NCBI GenBank assembly: GCA_020048255.1
Contig: JAIFMR010000110.1
Coordinates: forward strand, 1 to 16,403
Reading direction: 5' to 3'
Length of the DNA: 16,403 bases
DNA from: Rhodoferax sp.
GTDB taxonomy: Bacteria; Pseudomonadota; Gammaproteobacteria; Burkholderiales; Burkholderiaceae_C
Shown one piece after another: positions 15,014 to 16,403 of the stretch (position 1 is its first letter; every line of letters starts with the position of its first letter). A model generated the notes under the pieces. The model ran no database searches and was not told the origin of the DNA. It saw only the letters and a list, made by a program, of their open reading frames with translations. The position numbers were made by a program, and so were the translations under genes.

Positions 15014-15721
15014 TCATGGGCTGGCACCGTATTGGGCAAGTCGTTTGACATCCAGGATGCGAATCTCACGTTTGTCGATCTTGATCAGTTCGTCGGCTTC
15101 AAGTTCATGCAGCACCCGCGAAAAATACTCGGGTGTCAACGACAGTCGGGATGCAATGGTAGCTTTGCTCACGGGCAGTGACACGGTCAAGCGCTGCTCT
15201 GGCTCAATGTCTTTGTTATCGACATCACGCAACAGGTAGCCAATCAGGCGTTGCGCGCCGCTGTGCAGCGCATAGCCCTCGACGTCCTGCACTAATCCGT
15301 GCAGTCGGCGTGAAATACCAGCCAGCATGCGCAATGCAAACTTTGGATCCTGCGCAACTTCCTTGAACACAATATCCTTGCTGACGCGCATCAGCAAGGT
15401 GTCACACAAGGCCTGGACGTTCAGAAAGTAAGGCATTTCCAGGAACATAATGGCTTCGGCGAAACTGTGCCCGGGTCCGATGATCTCAATGACCTTTTCC
15501 TGCCCTGAGGGTGAAGACACATAGAGCTTGACTTGGCCCACGATCACCACATGAAACGAATCACAGACATCTCCGGTTCTAAACACCATGTCGCCTCTAC
15601 CAACGCGGTTCAGGCTGCAACCTTGTAACAGTCGGGTCCGCTCATCGTCTGACAAAACGCTGAACAAGGGTACAACGGACAGGTAGCGCAGAATATCCAC
15701 ACGATCGCGTTCGGTTTTCAT
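15014..15721 (-). CDS. Crp/Fnr-family regulator, DNR-like
   Basis: 235 aa. A cyclic-nucleotide-binding-type sensor domain (about 14-130), a dimer helix (about 125-150) and a winged helix-turn-helix (about 183-225). The recognition helix has E198-Y-F-S201-R202, the same E-x-x-S-R that FNR uses to read TTGA. The N-terminal cysteine cluster of FNR is missing (the only cysteines are C35, C53 and C106), so it is not an oxygen-sensing Fe-S FNR; DNR/NnrR-type regulators respond to nitric oxide. Its position next to nap and the TTGAA-N4-ATTAA boxes in three promoters make it the likely activator of this cluster. The effector is inferred. No Shine-Dalgarno sequence precedes its ATG and I see no matching box at its own promoter. 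Confidence 0.88.
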   Translation of the reverse strand: MKTERDRVDILRYLSVVPLFSVLSDDERTRLLQGCSLNRVGRGDMVFRTGDVCDSFHVVIVGQVKLYVSSPSGQEKVIEIIGPGHSFAEAIMFLEMPYFLNVQALCDTLLMRVSKDIVFKEVAQDPKFALRMLAGISRRLHGLVQDVEGYALHSGAQRLIGYLLRDVDNKDIEPEQRLTVSLPVSKATIASRLSLTPEYFSRVLHELEADELIKIDKREIRILDVKRLAQYGASP

Positions 15722-16403
15722 GGTTGGTGTCTTGGTTTTCTGTTTTGCAGCGCGTCCGGTTCCAAGCTTAGCGAACTATCGGGGAAGGTGTCTAGTCGCT
15801 ATTGTTGCAATTTTTTCGCTGAAATTTGATTTGCCTCGTGGACAAGGGTAACCCTGCCGATTGTTAACAGCAATTTTGGTTAAATCGTACTTGCATCCAT
15901 ATGAAAAAAAGACCAACAGCCACGGCCAAAACTCCAATGGCTCCTTACGCTGCACAAGAGCCAGACAGATTGAAAAGTCGATTTCTACCGCTGAATGACC
16001 GCTGCTGATTCTTTCGTCAAGTCTATGACCGCTGACTGGAACGAATTTCTACGACTGGTTGTGGCCATTTGGAGGTGCCGCGATCATCGAAATCAACGCG
16101 ACATTGCTGACCTTCAAATGCAGGTCTGAACGGCCGGTTTGGCTGAGACATTTTGGCGCGCTGGATGGCAGCAATCAGCCCTTGGAGCTGACCTAGGTTT
16201 TAGCCAGTGCGAGCACGCACAGGTTGCGGTTTTAAATTCGAATGGCTGGCGACGCTGAAACCGGAATCAGTGTTTTCGTTGGATCGGAATGGCTGGTTTT
16301 TTGGTCCGATTACGCAATTCGCCTGGCGTGACATGCGCGCATAGCAAACCGATCACTTTTCGATAAATCTGAACAAAGACTTTGATGTCCTGTTGTGACG
16401 CTC
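15722..16403. other. Gene-poor right flank
   Basis: The first part would hold the regulator's promoter. Beyond it I see no supportable gene. A 35-codon frame at 15901-16008 has no ribosome site. The words GACCGCTG (about 15996 and 16027) and AATGGCTGG (about 16241 and 16287) recur, and a 14-nt word at 15966-15979 resembles, inverted, one at 271-284. It may be decayed coding or repeat sequence. Confidence 0.55.

Noticed and set aside
15901..16008. 35-codon frame starting MKKRPTATAK
   Set aside because: It is lysine-rich at the start but has no Shine-Dalgarno sequence, no known family and an abrupt end; it may be a relic.
1..16403. CRISPR arrays, tRNA or rRNA genes, intact insertion sequences
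   Set aside because: I saw no regularly spaced repeats, no tRNA-like cloverleaf, no rRNA signature and no transposase in any frame.

Overview
The window reads as a betaproteobacterial chromosome segment, most like the Comamonadaceae (Rhodoferax-type); this rests on base and codon style and on the family resemblance of the proteins, not on a database match. Almost every gene serves periplasmic respiration with nitrogen oxides. I count 24 predicted c-type haem sites in six proteins, plus a Mo/Fe-S nitrate reductase system and a DNR/FNR-type regulator.

Layout. 1-452: no convincing gene; one perfect stem-loop (360-387). 453-2945 (minus): a small monohaem cytochrome c, then a large fusion of nine c-haem motifs with a cytochrome b561-like membrane domain (CbcL-like quinol dehydrogenase candidate). 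3063-4968 (plus): a DUF1566 protein and two dihaem c4-type cytochromes, tightly coupled. 4977-7597 (minus): a CcmI/NrfG-like TPR protein and a CcmF/NrfE-like haem lyase. 7675-9417 (minus): an octahaem nitrite reductase (ONR) with the CXXCK active-site haem and a Tyr-X-Cys pair, closed by a strong terminator. 9702-14816 (plus): napD, napA (broken by an apparent 68-nt deletion and frameshift), a 217-nt non-coding insert, then napG, napH and napB. 15014-15721 (minus): Crp/Fnr-family regulator of DNR type. 15722-16403: no convincing gene.

How it fits together. Nap would reduce nitrate to nitrite in the periplasm, fed by quinol through NapH/NapG and NapB. ONR would take nitrite to ammonium. There is no napC or nrfH, so the CbcL-like fusion and the small cytochromes are the obvious candidates for carrying quinol electrons to ONR. 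The CcmF/CcmI pair beside ONR probably attaches haem to the unusual CXXCK site.

A shared regulatory signature ties the parts together. The variant FNR box TTGAA-N4-ATTAA lies upstream of the small cytochrome/CbcL-like operon, ONR and napD, in each case 22 bp from a -10-like hexamer. ONR and napD share the identical hexamer TAGACT. The regulator keeps the E-x-x-S-R recognition residues expected for TTGA half-sites. One box could also fire in the other direction with its start exactly on the DUF1566 ATG, giving a leaderless transcript. The main puzzle is napA: as sequenced it loses a conserved cofactor-binding stretch and its reading frame.
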